Shown here piece after piece: positions 51,194 to 60,158 of a DNA stretch of 64,000 bases. Under the pieces are notes generated by a model. It was not told where the DNA came from. It saw only the letters and a list, made by a program, of their open reading frames with translations, and made no database searches. The position numbers and the translations under genes were made by a program. This DNA is from an uncultured Bacteroides sp. (GTDB lineage: Bacteria > Bacteroidota > Bacteroidia > Bacteroidales > Bacteroidaceae). Where the stretch lies: contig USCT01000003.1 of the NCBI GenBank assembly GCA_900553185.1, positions 115,711 to 179,710 of the forward strand. Reading direction: 5' to 3'. The first letter of the stretch is position 1. Each line of letters starts with the position of its first letter.

Positions 51194-53488
51194 TTATTCT
51201 CCACGCAACTGCTTGTCCATCGCAGCCGCGGCACGACGTCCGTCACCCATAGCCAGAATGACAGTAGCACCTCCTCTCACGATGTCGCCACCGGCATAAA
51301 TTGTCGGAATAGATGACTGCATATCGTCGTTCACGGCAATTGTACCCTTGCGGCCAAGTTCCAGACCCTCAATAGAGTGAGGAACAATCGGATTGGGCGA
51401 AACACCTACACTGACGATTGCCATATCAATATCGATGGTCTCAACAGCTCCAGGTACAGGTACCGGACTACGACGTCCGGATGCATCCGGCTCGCCCAGT
51501 TCCATTTTCTGCAGTACTACCTGTTTTACCCGGCCTTTCTCGTCGGCAATGTATTCTATCGGATTATGAAGTGTCAGAAACTCAACACCCTCTTCCTTGG
51601 CATGTTTTACCTCTTCCAGACGGGCAGGCATTTCAGCTTCCGAACGGCGATAGATAATCATCGCCTTTTCGGCGCCCAGACGGCGTGCTGTACGGACAGA
51701 GTCCATCGCTGTATTCCCGCCGCCGATGACAGCCACGCGCTTACCGAAAGTTACCGGTGTATCAGAATCTTCGCTGGCAGCGTCCATCAGGTTCACACGA
51801 GTCAGGTATTCATTGGACGACATGATATTGATGGAGTTCTCACCCGGAATGTTCATGAAGTTAGGCAAGCCGGCACCCGATGCAACGAAAATACCCTGAT
51901 AACCTTCCGCCTTCAGATCATCAACACTGATTGTCTTTCCGATAATACAGTCTTTTACGAATTCCACACCCATCTTAGACAGGTTCTCTATTTCTACATC
52001 CACGATCTTGTTAGGCAAACGGAATTCCGGAATACCATATTTCAATACACCACCTATTTCGTGCAAAGCTTCGAAAACCGTCACACTGTATCCCAGTTTC
52101 GCCATATCACCGGCAAACGAAAGACCGGCAGGTCCCGAACCCACTACTGCTACCTTGATACCGTTCTTTTCGGCAATTTCAGGAATGGAAATCTGACCGC
52201 TTTCACGCTCGTAATCGGCTGCGAAACGTTCCAGGTAACCGATGGCTACGGCTTCATGTCCCATCTTCAAGTGAATACATTTCGATTCACATTGTTTTTC
52301 CTGCGGACAGACACGGCCACAAACTGCCGGAAGCGCACTGGTCTGCTTCAATACACGGGCAGCCTCGAGGAATTCTCCGCGTTCGATATTCTTGATAAAA
52401 GTAGGAATATGAATACCCACCGGACATCCTTCCATACAAGACGGATTGGCACAGTCCAGACAACGCTTGGCTTCCGTAAGAGCCTGCTCTTCGTTCAGTC
52501 CCAGGTTTACTTCTTCCTTGCGGCTGTGTGAACGGTATTCCGGATCAAGCTCGTTCATCTTCACACGTGGAATGGCCGTACGTTCCTTGGCTTTCATGCT
52601 CTTGCGCAAAGCCTCACGCCAGGGAGCATTCCGGTCTTCTTCCAGCTTTACAGCCTCACAGGTTTCCGGCTTCTCATCCAGCTTATGAATCTCTTCACGC
52701 TCAATATCCTTGAATGCGCCCATACGCTTCAGCATTTCATCGAAATCTACCTGATGACCGTCAAACTCCGGTCCGTCTACGCAGACAAAACGAGTTTTTC
52801 CGCCTACGGTGATACGACAAGCACCACACATACCCGTACCATCCACCATGATAGTGTTCAGCGAAACATCGGTCGGAATCTCATACTTCTTGGTCAGCAG
52901 ACAAACGAATTTCATCATGATAGCCGGACCGATGGCAAAACATTTGTCAACCTTTTCACGCTTGATCACTTCCTCTACGCCTTCGGTCACCAGTCCCTTT
53001 TTTCCATACGAACCGTCATCGGTCATGACAATTACTTCATCCGAACTTTCACGCATTTCTTTTTCAAGGATAATCAATTCCTTGGTACGACCGGCCAATA
53101 CCGTAATGACACGATTCCCGGCAGCCTTCAAAGCCTGTACGATAGGAAGCATGGGGGCTACTCCTACACCACCTCCGGCACAAACCACCGTACCGAAATT
53201 CTCAATGTGCGTAGCTTTTCCCAACGGTCCCACTACATCCGTAATGTAATCGCCCTCGTTCAACTCACACAACCGGGTAGAAGAAAGTCCCACTTCCTGT
53301 ACCACCAGCGTAATAGTACCTTTCACCGGATCTGCCGCAGCAATTGTCAACGGCATGCGTTCACCTTTTTCGCCTACACGCACAATGACGAAATGACCGG
53401 CTTTGCGCGATTTGGCAATCAGAGGAGCCTCAACCACAAGTTTGAAAACCTTCTCCGAAAAATGTTCTTTTGAAATAATTTTATTCAT
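51194..53488 (-). CDS. Fused NfnAB-like NADPH-ferredoxin oxidoreductase (FNR-like + GltD-like)
   Basis: The protein has 764 residues. Residues ~1-270 are a PyrK/NfnA-like FAD- and NAD-binding unit ending in the [2Fe-2S] site DGTGMCGACRITVGGKTRFVC. Residues ~300-764 are a GltD/NfnB-like unit with two cysteine groups for [4Fe-4S] clusters (CLDCANPSCMEGCPVG; CGRVCPQEKQCESKC) and FAD and NADPH folds (VAVVGSGPAGLSFA; VAVIGGGNTAMDS). In clostridia the two subunits are separate and bifurcate electrons between NADH, NADPH and ferredoxin. Here they are one chain. No glutamate synthase large subunit is adjacent. It is divergent from a ferredoxin-dependent oxidoreductase operon, which may share its ferredoxin pool. 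Whether it bifurcates is not shown by sequence. Confidence 0.88.
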   Translation of the reverse strand: MNKIISKEHFSEKVFKLVVEAPLIAKSRKAGHFVIVRVGEKGERMPLTIAAADPVKGTITLVVQEVGLSSTRLCELNEGDYITDVVGPLGKATHIENFGTVVCAGGGVGVAPMLPIVQALKAAGNRVITVLAGRTKELIILEKEMRESSDEVIVMTDDGSYGKKGLVTEGVEEVIKREKVDKCFAIGPAIMMKFVCLLTKKYEIPTDVSLNTIMVDGTGMCGACRITVGGKTRFVCVDGPEFDGHQVDFDEMLKRMGAFKDIEREEIHKLDEKPETCEAVKLEEDRNAPWREALRKSMKAKERTAIPRVKMNELDPEYRSHSRKEEVNLGLNEEQALTEAKRCLDCANPSCMEGCPVGIHIPTFIKNIERGEFLEAARVLKQTSALPAVCGRVCPQEKQCESKCIHLKMGHEAVAIGYLERFAADYERESGQISIPEIAEKNGIKVAVVGSGPAGLSFAGDMAKLGYSVTVFEALHEIGGVLKYGIPEFRLPNKIVDVEIENLSKMGVEFVKDCIIGKTISVDDLKAEGYQGIFVASGAGLPNFMNIPGENSINIMSSNEYLTRVNLMDAASEDSDTPVTFGKRVAVIGGGNTAMDSVRTARRLGAEKAMIIYRRSEAEMPARLEEVKHAKEEGVEFLTLHNPIEYIADEKGRVKQVVLQKMELGEPDASGRRSPVPVPGAVETIDIDMAIVSVGVSPNPIVPHSIEGLELGRKGTIAVNDDMQSSIPTIYAGGDIVRGGATVILAMGDGRRAAAAMDKQLRGE

Positions 53489-53549
53489 TTTCTATCACGA
53501 TAGTTAGTTATTCTCTCTTTTGATAATCAATTTAATCCCATTAATTCGA

Positions 53550-53580
53550 CAAAGGTAAAATAAATTCACTCAAATCCAAA
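53550..53580 (-). promoter_or_regulatory. Promoter of the NfnAB-like gene
   Basis: The minus strand reads TTTG-N19-TACCTTTG, an ideal Bacteroidetes promoter, about 62 bp before the start codon. Confidence 0.75.
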
Positions 53581-53818
53581 ACAAAAAACGGCTTACCTTG
53601 TCGTCATTTTCTGTCATTACTTCCCGCATCCGTCTTTTATCGGACAATTTTCATGCGGACAAAGCACATTGATTGCAAAAACAACTTTTTCAAATGAAAC
53701 AATGCATACATATATATAACAAACTATATACCAGTTAATTACAAATGTAAAGAAAAATTATTTTCATTTTTTTATTGCTATTTATTTCCAAAAAGAAGTT
53801 TTGGTATAAAATAAAAAG

Positions 53819-53826
53819 TATCTTTG
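53819..53826 (+). promoter_or_regulatory. -7 element of the 2-oxoacid oxidoreductase operon
   Basis: TATCTTTG lies 28 bp before the first ATG (53855). A TTTG at 53800-53803 is closer than usual (15 bp). Confidence 0.55.
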
Positions 53827-53854
53827 CATAGATAGAAAAGAGATACCTTTAACC

Positions 53855-54133
53855 ATGAATGAAAGATTTGAGGCAGTCAAAAATTTAATCCAGGAAGGCC
53901 ATACGCAAGAGGCTATCCAACAATTAAATAGTTTAATTTCATTGCATCCCGATACCGCCGCCGAAGCATTTTACCTGCTGGGTAACGCATATCGTAAAGA
54001 AGGTAATTGGCAGTACGCACTCAACAATTACCAGGAAGCTATTGACCTAAACCCCGAAAGCCCCGCTCAGGAGGCTTACCAGATGGTAATGGATATCCTT
54101 AACTTTTACAACAAAGATATGTTTAATCAATAG
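53855..54133 (+). CDS. Small TPR-repeat protein, first gene of the oxidoreductase operon
   Basis: The protein has 92 residues and consists of about two tetratricopeptide repeats (EAFYLLGNAYRKEGNWQYALNNYQEAIDLNP is the clearest, about 43-73). No signal peptide or enzyme motif is seen. TPR units usually bind other proteins, so it may help assembly of the oxidoreductase encoded next. That is inference from the 15-bp gap to the ferredoxin gene. Confidence 0.85.
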   Translation: MNERFEAVKNLIQEGHTQEAIQQLNSLISLHPDTAAEAFYLLGNAYRKEGNWQYALNNYQEAIDLNPESPAQEAYQMVMDILNFYNKDMFNQ

Positions 54134-54148
54134 ATATAATTAAGGACT

Positions 54149-54394
54149 ATGGCTAAAATGAAAGGTGTAGTTGTAGTGAATACAGAGCGATGCAAAGGTT
54201 GCAACTTGTGCGTAGTAGCCTGTCCACTGCACGTATTGGCTCTTACCCCGAAAGTAAATCAAAAAGGATATAACTATGTACAACAGGTAGTAGAAGATAC
54301 CTGCAACGGATGCACATCGTGTGCCATTGTTTGCCCCGATGCCTGCCTGACCGTGTACAGAGCAAAATGTGAAGATAAAAAAATAAATGCTTAA
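54149..54394 (+). CDS. 2-oxoacid:ferredoxin oxidoreductase, 4Fe-4S ferredoxin subunit (delta)
   Basis: This 81-residue protein has two CxxCxxCxxxC motifs (CKGCNLCVVACP and CNGCTSCAIVCP), enough for two [4Fe-4S] clusters. It passes electrons from the thiamine-containing catalytic core to soluble ferredoxin. It is 18 bp before the alpha-subunit gene and belongs to the same transcript. Confidence 0.93.
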   Translation: MAKMKGVVVVNTERCKGCNLCVVACPLHVLALTPKVNQKGYNYVQQVVEDTCNGCTSCAIVCPDACLTVYRAKCEDKKINA

Positions 54395-54412
54395 CAGCTA
54401 AATAAACAAATT

Positions 54413-55492
54413 ATGGCAGAAGAAGTCGTTCTAATGAAAGGAAACGAGGCCATCGCCCATGCTGCTATCCGCATCGGTGTAGATGGATATTTCGGTTATC
54501 CTATCACTCCCCAATCTGAAGTATTGGAAACGCTTGCCGAACAGAAGCCATGGGAAACTACCGGTATGGTAGTGCTTCAGGCTGAAAGCGAAGTTGCAGC
54601 AATTAATATGGTATATGGAGGTGCCGGTTCCGGCAAAATGGTAATGACCTCCTCTTCCAGCCCGGGTGTCAGCCTGAAGCAGGAAGGAATCTCTTACATC
54701 GCAGGGGCAGAACTCCCCTGTCTGATAGTCAATGTCATGCGTGGAGGTCCCGGACTGGGTACCATCCAGCCCAGCCAGGCCGACTATTTCCAGACTACCA
54801 AAGGAGGTGGACACGGCGATTACCACCTGATCGCACTGGCTCCGGCTTCCGTACAGGAAATGGCCGACTTTGTGGAACTGGCATTCACACTGGCTTTCAA
54901 ATACAGAAATCCGGCCATCATTCTGGCCGATGGCGTTATCGGACAGATGATGGAGAAAGTCGTGCTCCCGGCTCCGCGTCCGCGCCGTACGGAAGAAGAA
55001 ATTATCGCACAATGTCCATGGGCCACTACGGGCCGTAAAGGTCGCAAGCCTAACATCATCACGTCACTGGAGCTGGATCCGGGAATTATGGAACAGCGCA
55101 ACCTGCACTTGCAGGCAAAATACGCCGAAATTCAGGAAAAGGAATGCCGCTACGAAGAATTATGCTGCGAAGATGCCGAATACCTGATCGTAGCTTTCGG
55201 TTCATGCGCACGTATCTCTCAAAAAGCCATGGAACATGCCCGTGAAGAAGGCATCAAGGTAGGACTGTTCCGTCCGATTACCCTCTGGCCATTCCCGTCG
55301 AAAGCCTTGAAGGCCCGTGCCGCTCAGGTAAAAGGTATCCTGACCGTCGAACTAAACAGCGGACAAATGATAGAAGACGTACGTCTGGCAGTAGAATGTC
55401 AGGTTCCGGTAGAACATTTCGGACGCTTGGGAGGAATCGTACCCGATCCGGATGAAGTGATCGATGCCATCAAAGAAAAACTGATCAAATAA
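54413..55492 (+). CDS. 2-oxoacid:ferredoxin oxidoreductase, alpha subunit (KorA/VorB type)
   Basis: The protein has 359 residues. The pyrimidine-binding domain contains GYPITPQSEVLETLAE, VVLQAESEVAAINMVYGGAGSG and MTSSSSPGVSLKQEGISYIAGAELP. A C-terminal domain II (RPITLWPFPSKAL) contacts CoA. With beta, gamma and delta subunits it decarboxylates a 2-oxoacid to its acyl-CoA and reduces ferredoxin. The four-subunit split with alpha ~360 residues fits 2-oxoglutarate (Kor) or branched-chain 2-oxoacid (Vor) enzymes; sequence alone does not separate these. Confidence 0.93.
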   Translation: MAEEVVLMKGNEAIAHAAIRIGVDGYFGYPITPQSEVLETLAEQKPWETTGMVVLQAESEVAAINMVYGGAGSGKMVMTSSSSPGVSLKQEGISYIAGAELPCLIVNVMRGGPGLGTIQPSQADYFQTTKGGGHGDYHLIALAPASVQEMADFVELAFTLAFKYRNPAIILADGVIGQMMEKVVLPAPRPRRTEEEIIAQCPWATTGRKGRKPNIITSLELDPGIMEQRNLHLQAKYAEIQEKECRYEELCCEDAEYLIVAFGSCARISQKAMEHAREEGIKVGLFRPITLWPFPSKALKARAAQVKGILTVELNSGQMIEDVRLAVECQVPVEHFGRLGGIVPDPDEVIDAIKEKLIK

Positions 55493-55503
55493 ACACAGAA
55501 ATC

Positions 55504-55680
55504 ATGGACAATATAGACCGTATAAGAACCGTTCTGAACGTACTGTTCATGATTGGAGCCGTCATTTCCGTGATTCTTTATTTTACGGTGGGCGATGACA
55601 AGACACTCTTTTTCTATGTATGTGGTGCTTCACTCTTTCTGAAAATGATGGAATTTGTCTTTCGCTTCTTTTTACGCTAA
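55504..55680 (+). CDS. 58-residue membrane protein inside the oxidoreductase operon
   Basis: This small frame begins 11 bp after the alpha-subunit stop and ends 19 bp before the beta-subunit ATG, filling the gap between them exactly. The protein has a charged N-terminus (MDNIDRIRTV) and two hydrophobic segments (about 10-28 and 34-53) separated by GDDKT, and it ends in FRFFLR. Such a frame between two tightly spaced subunit genes is unlikely to be chance. I know no function. A role in placing the soluble oxidoreductase at the membrane is only a guess. Confidence 0.75.
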   Translation: MDNIDRIRTVLNVLFMIGAVISVILYFTVGDDKTLFFYVCGASLFLKMMEFVFRFFLR

Positions 55681-55683
55681 AAC

Positions 55684-55690
55684 AGGAGGA
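55684..55690 (+). promoter_or_regulatory. Strong Shine-Dalgarno site of the beta-subunit gene
   Basis: AGGAGGA lies 9 nt before the ATG at 55700, one of the few clear ribosome-binding sites in the window. It may keep the beta subunit in proportion despite the inserted small gene. Confidence 0.65.
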
Positions 55691-55699
55691 AATTAATTT

Positions 55700-56473
55700 A
55701 TGACTAAAGAAGATATCATAAAGCCCGAGAATCTGGTGTACCAGAAACCTCGCCTTTTAAACGATAACCCGATGCACTACTGTCCCGGATGTAGTCACGG
55801 AGTAGTGCACAAACTGATAGCCGAAGTCATCGAAGAGATGGGGATGACAGAAAAAGCCATTGGTATCAGTCCGGTAGGTTGTGCCGTATTTATGTACAAT
55901 TATCTGGACATTGATTGTCAGGAAGCAGCTCACGGACGTGCTCCAGCACTGGCCGCAGCCATCAAACGTCTGTGGCCGGACCGTCTGGTGTTTACCTATC
56001 AGGGCGATGGAGACCTGGCCTGTATCGGTACAGCCGAATCCATCCACGCCCTAAACCGTGGAGACCACATTGCCATTATTTTCATCAACAACGCTATTTA
56101 CGGAATGACAGGCGGCCAAATGGCTCCTACGACCTTGCTGGGTATGAAAACAGCTACCTGCCCGTACGGACGTACCCCTGAAATCCACGGCTACCCGCTA
56201 AAGATGACAGAAATCGCCGCCACCCTGCAAGGTACATGCTACGTTACACGCCAGTCTGTACAAAGCGTAGCCGCCATCCGGAAAGCTAAAAAAGCCATCC
56301 GGAAAGCTTTCGAGTGTTCTATGCAAGGAAAAGGTTCCAGCCTTGTGGAAATTGTTTCCACCTGTAGTTCCGGCTGGAAAATGACTCCCGAAAAAGCCAA
56401 TAAATGGATGGAAGAAAATATGTTTCCTTTCTATCCGCTTGGCGATTTGAAAGACACTACAGACATCAAATAA
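55700..56473 (+). CDS. 2-oxoacid:ferredoxin oxidoreductase, beta subunit (TPP-binding)
   Basis: The protein has 257 residues. The N-terminal CPGCSHGVVH and the TPP-binding motif GDGDLACIGTAESIHALNRGDHIAIIFINNAIYGMTGGQ are complete, followed by TCSSGWKMTPEKA. It holds thiamine pyrophosphate and the catalytic metal. The gene follows the small membrane-protein gene, and the gamma gene comes 23 bp later. Confidence 0.94.
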   Translation: MTKEDIIKPENLVYQKPRLLNDNPMHYCPGCSHGVVHKLIAEVIEEMGMTEKAIGISPVGCAVFMYNYLDIDCQEAAHGRAPALAAAIKRLWPDRLVFTYQGDGDLACIGTAESIHALNRGDHIAIIFINNAIYGMTGGQMAPTTLLGMKTATCPYGRTPEIHGYPLKMTEIAATLQGTCYVTRQSVQSVAAIRKAKKAIRKAFECSMQGKGSSLVEIVSTCSSGWKMTPEKANKWMEENMFPFYPLGDLKDTTDIK

Positions 56474-56496
56474 GCAACCTAACTCCTAATTTGCGT

Positions 56497-57039
56497 ATGA
56501 AAGAAGAAATTATTATAGCCGGATTCGGTGGACAAGGAGTCTTGTCGATGGGTAAGATTCTGGCCTATTCAGGATTGATGGAAGGAAAAGAAGTAACGTG
56601 GATGCCGGCCTACGGACCGGAGCAACGGGGAGGAACAGCCAATGTAACTGTCATCATCAGCGACGAACGCATTTCTTCTCCTATCCTGAGCCGGTATGAT
56701 ACCGCCATCATCTTAAATCAGCCGTCATTGGCTAAATTCGAAAACAAGATAAAGCCGGGTGGTGTACTGATTTACGACGGATATGGAATTATCAACCCGC
56801 CTACACGAAAAGATATAAAGATCTACCGTATTGACGCCATGGACGAAGCCAACGAACGCAAGATGGCCAAGACATTCAACATGATTGTACTGGGAGGCTT
56901 GCTCAAGATACGCCCGATTGTATCCATAGAAAGCGTTGTAAAAGCATTGCACAAGACATTGCCGGAACGGCACCACCCGCTCATCCCGATGAACGAAGAG
57001 GCCATCAAAATCGGAATGGAAATCATCAAAGAAGTCTGA
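56497..57039 (+). CDS. 2-oxoacid:ferredoxin oxidoreductase, gamma subunit
   Basis: The protein has 180 residues from the ATG at 56497. It starts MKEEIIIAGFGGQGVLSMGKILAYSG, the standard opening of gamma subunits, with MPAYGPEQRGGTANVTV next. An earlier in-frame ATG at 56404 lies inside the beta gene and is rejected. It completes the alpha-beta-gamma-delta enzyme. A terminator follows. Confidence 0.94.
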   Translation: MKEEIIIAGFGGQGVLSMGKILAYSGLMEGKEVTWMPAYGPEQRGGTANVTVIISDERISSPILSRYDTAIILNQPSLAKFENKIKPGGVLIYDGYGIINPPTRKDIKIYRIDAMDEANERKMAKTFNMIVLGGLLKIRPIVSIESVVKALHKTLPERHHPLIPMNEEAIKIGMEIIKEV

Positions 57040-57062
57040 TAAACAAACAGTATATTCCTTAG

Positions 57063-57094
57063 TCCCGGTATGGATCTCCCTGCCGGGATTTTTT
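57063..57094 (+). terminator. Terminator of the oxidoreductase operon
   Basis: The stem TCCCGG...CCGGGA is followed by six T. Confidence 0.8.
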
Positions 57095-57210
57095 ATCTCT
57101 TTACATGACGGAACAAATCCCCGGCAATCTCACAGGAATATCCCGAAGCTTTCAATACCGTTATCTGCAACATTCTTACGCCAAACTGCCTTTCTTCTCG
57201 TTTATTGTTG

Positions 57211-57218
57211 TATCTTTG
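57211..57218 (+). promoter_or_regulatory. -7 element immediately before the porin start codon
   Basis: TATCTTTG ends 4 nt before the ATG at 57223, the same leaderless-like layout as rnz. An upstream TTG start at 57205 would lie before the promoter element and is rejected. Confidence 0.5.
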
Positions 57219-57222
57219 CTCC

Positions 57223-59316
57223 ATGATACGAAAGATTCTTATATTCATGCTACTGATAGGGCTGTTCGGCAATGTATTCGGACAGAACACCATAAGCCAA
57301 TTCGGAACATCAGCATCCGGTCTGGACTCAAACCGATACGACCGGAACGGAAACCCCATTGACACGACTGCCGTAATTGACGCCAGCACCATTCCCATCG
57401 GTTTAAATTCTTGGAAAGTAGACGAACGACTGGGAAATCTGTTTGAGGTACCCGTAGATACAGTCGAACATGCCTTTCAGAATACAAACGATACAGGAGG
57501 CCCTACCGGACATTACACATACCTCGGCAATCTGGGAGCTCCGCGCATCTCGCATGTATTTTTTGAACGTAAAAGTGCTTCGCAAGAGTTCTTTACAGAT
57601 CCTTATGACTTTACGGTAAAACAAGCAGGCGACGTAACATACACCAATACAAAATCACCGTTTACCAACCTGACATATTACAAACAGGGAGACGGACGAT
57701 ACGGTGAAGAACGTTTTAAGTCGTATTTTTCCGTCAATGTCAACAAACGCCTCGGATTTGGATTTGACATCGACTATACATACGGACGAGGAAAATATGC
57801 CAACCAGTCTACCGCCCTGTTCAACGGTAACCTTTTTGCGTATTATCGAGGAGACAAATACGAAATGCACTTCAACTTCATCAACGATAATCTGAAAGTA
57901 GCCGAAAACGGAGGTCTGGAAGACGACCGTTACGTCACTCACCCCTTAGACATGAACGAAGGTAAAAAATCATACAACACCTACGACATGCCTACCAATC
58001 TGAAAGATATCTGGAATCACAACACCGGCTATCACGGCTTTCTTACACACCGGTATAACTTGGGATTCTACGAAGAAAAACAGGAAGAAGGTGACACCAT
58101 CAGCAAACAGATATTTGTCCCGGTTACCAGCTTTATCCATACTGTCAAGATAGACTACAACAAACGAAAATACATCTCGTACGACGACACACAGAATCAA
58201 AGCTATTTTGCAAACAACTACCTGGGAACTGACTCAACTGACGTAACCAAATATTTATCCATTAAAAATACCGTCGGCATATCACTGCGTGAAGGATTCA
58301 ACAAATGGGCCAAAGCCGGACTGACTGCATTTGCCAGTTTCGAACACCGTCGTTTCAACCTGACCGATACCATTGCCGGCCAGACGGGAGGAAGGGTTCC
58401 GGTAGACTACAAAGAAAATATACTTTCCGTAGGAGGACAACTGATCAAGGAACAAGGTCGTCTTCTTCATTACAATGTATTGGGTGAGATTGCCCTTATC
58501 GGTGAGGATGCCGGACAATTCAGTATAGAAGGAAACGGCAACCTAAACTTCCCTCTGTTTAAAGATACTGTGCGACTGGATGTAAATGCATACATCAAAA
58601 ACGAAAACCCTGTCTTTTATTACCGCCATTTCCACTCTAAACATTATTGGTGGGACAACGAGGACTTGTCGAAAATCATGCGTACCAAACTGGAGGGCAA
58701 ACTGAGCATAGACCATTGGAAGACTCAATTATCGGCAGGAATAGAAAACATAAAGAACTATACTTATCTTGATAACACTTCTGTAATAGCAACAGAAGCA
58801 ACAGAAAGCACGGCTGCCACTTACAAGAACAACGTAGCTGTAAAACAGCAGTCTGATAACATCCAGGTATTCAGTGCTACGCTGAAACAAGATTTCAAGC
58901 TGGGCATTCTGCATTTGGACAATGTCATAACATACCAGAAATCAAGCAACGAAAACGTGCTGCCATTGCCGGAATGGGTACTTTATCATAACCTGTACCT
59001 TAAATTCTCACTGGCCAAAAAAGTATTAAACATAGAAATGGGAGCCGATGTACGTTACTTCACCCAATATTACGCCCCCGACTACGCACCTGCCATCGGA
59101 CAATTCTACTTGCAAAATCCGGAAACGCGCTATAAACTGGGTGGATATCCGCTCGTCAACGGTTATATAAACCTTCATCTGAAACGTACACGTATTTTCG
59201 TACAGATGTATAACCTGGTTCAGGGAACAGGAGACAAAAGCTATTTTCTGGCGCCGCATTATCCGTTGAATCCGCGCATCTTGAAACTGGGCATATCCTG
59301 GAATTTCTTCGATTAA
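57223..59316 (+). CDS. Putative outer-membrane porin (Porin_10-like)
   Basis: The protein has 697 residues. After the signal peptide (MIRKILIFMLLIGLFGNVFG) comes a ~100-residue N-terminal region that includes DTTAVIDASTIPIGLNSWKVDERLG. Then follows a long beta-barrel with alternating hydrophobic strands and aromatic girdles (SYFSVNVNKRLGFGFDIDYTYGRGKY), ending in LKLGISWNFFD with a terminal aromatic-acidic end. This fits the Bacteroidetes Porin_10 family. Solute specificity is unknown. It is the first gene of a unit with a solute-binding protein and an oxidoreductase, 4 bp before the next gene. Confidence 0.85.
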   Translation: MIRKILIFMLLIGLFGNVFGQNTISQFGTSASGLDSNRYDRNGNPIDTTAVIDASTIPIGLNSWKVDERLGNLFEVPVDTVEHAFQNTNDTGGPTGHYTYLGNLGAPRISHVFFERKSASQEFFTDPYDFTVKQAGDVTYTNTKSPFTNLTYYKQGDGRYGEERFKSYFSVNVNKRLGFGFDIDYTYGRGKYANQSTALFNGNLFAYYRGDKYEMHFNFINDNLKVAENGGLEDDRYVTHPLDMNEGKKSYNTYDMPTNLKDIWNHNTGYHGFLTHRYNLGFYEEKQEEGDTISKQIFVPVTSFIHTVKIDYNKRKYISYDDTQNQSYFANNYLGTDSTDVTKYLSIKNTVGISLREGFNKWAKAGLTAFASFEHRRFNLTDTIAGQTGGRVPVDYKENILSVGGQLIKEQGRLLHYNVLGEIALIGEDAGQFSIEGNGNLNFPLFKDTVRLDVNAYIKNENPVFYYRHFHSKHYWWDNEDLSKIMRTKLEGKLSIDHWKTQLSAGIENIKNYTYLDNTSVIATEATESTAATYKNNVAVKQQSDNIQVFSATLKQDFKLGILHLDNVITYQKSSNENVLPLPEWVLYHNLYLKFSLAKKVLNIEMGADVRYFTQYYAPDYAPAIGQFYLQNPETRYKLGGYPLVNGYINLHLKRTRIFVQMYNLVQGTGDKSYFLAPHYPLNPRILKLGISWNFFD

Positions 59317-59320
59317 AGCC

Positions 59321-60145
59321 ATGAAACGGAAAAATCTCTACTATCTGCTGGGAGGTATTGTCGTAATAGCCTTGCTGATTGGTGTCAACACACACCAACC
59401 CTCTACAACTATGATTTCGTATACTCCCAGAGATTATACAGAAATCAGGGAATCGGGCCTCCTGCGTGCCGTAACAGAGTATAACCGTCTGAGTTTTCAC
59501 GCAGAAAAAGACACAGTGACAGGATTCGATCTGGAACTGCTTCAGGCATTTGCCCGCGATAAAGGATTAAAACTGGAAATCACTCCAGAAATGAGTTACC
59601 AGAAAAGACTGGAAGGATTGTCCGAAGGACGCTATGACCTGATGGCTACAGGTACCGTTGTAACAAGCAGTTCAAAAGATACGTTACTCTTTACACATCC
59701 GCTGCTACTCAGCAAGCAAGTACTGGTACAACGAAAAAGAGAAGAAGGGAAAGACAGCCTTTACATCAGCGGTCAGCTGGAACTGGCCCATAAGACACTC
59801 CACCTGATCAGTCATTCACCGGCACTCCTGCGAATTCATAACCTTATCAATGAAATAGCTGATACAATTTACATACGTGAAATAGACAAGTACGGACCGG
59901 AACAGTTGCTGGCCATGGTTTCAGAAGGCGAAATAGATTATGCCGTATGCGATGAAAATCTGGCTAAAGCTTCCTTAAAAGATTATCCAAACCTGGACAT
60001 AAGCAAGAGCATAAGCTTTACCCAGTTCTACGCATGGGGAGTCAGCAAGAACGCTCCCAACCTGCGCGATACTCTCAACGTATGGCTGGAAGGATACTTG
60101 AAAACCAAAGACTATCAGAAACTATACAAAAAATATTTCAACTAA
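59321..60145 (+). CDS. Extracytoplasmic solute-binding protein (SBP_bac_3-like)
   Basis: The protein has 274 residues. A hydrophobic segment at about 8-22 acts as signal or anchor. The mature part follows family 3 solute-binding proteins: LLRAVTEYNRLSFHAEKDTVTGFDLELLQAFARDKGL at the start, LSEGRYDLMATGTVVTSSSKD and the repeated lobe. It resembles the N-terminal half of MltF, without the lytic transglycosylase half. No ABC transporter permease or ATPase gene is adjacent, so a sensing or amino-acid-binding role is as likely as transport. It is 4 bp after the porin gene. Confidence 0.85.
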   Translation: MKRKNLYYLLGGIVVIALLIGVNTHQPSTTMISYTPRDYTEIRESGLLRAVTEYNRLSFHAEKDTVTGFDLELLQAFARDKGLKLEITPEMSYQKRLEGLSEGRYDLMATGTVVTSSSKDTLLFTHPLLLSKQVLVQRKREEGKDSLYISGQLELAHKTLHLISHSPALLRIHNLINEIADTIYIREIDKYGPEQLLAMVSEGEIDYAVCDENLAKASLKDYPNLDISKSISFTQFYAWGVSKNAPNLRDTLNVWLEGYLKTKDYQKLYKKYFN

Positions 60146-60158
60146 AATCATAAGGACG

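Larger units (their letters stand above)
53489..53854. other. Divergent intergenic region, NfnAB-like / oxidoreductase operon
   Basis: These 366 bp hold promoters for both directions, listed separately. A small stem (CCGCAT/ATGCGG, 53624-53658) lies in the middle. No gene is seen. Confidence 0.6.
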
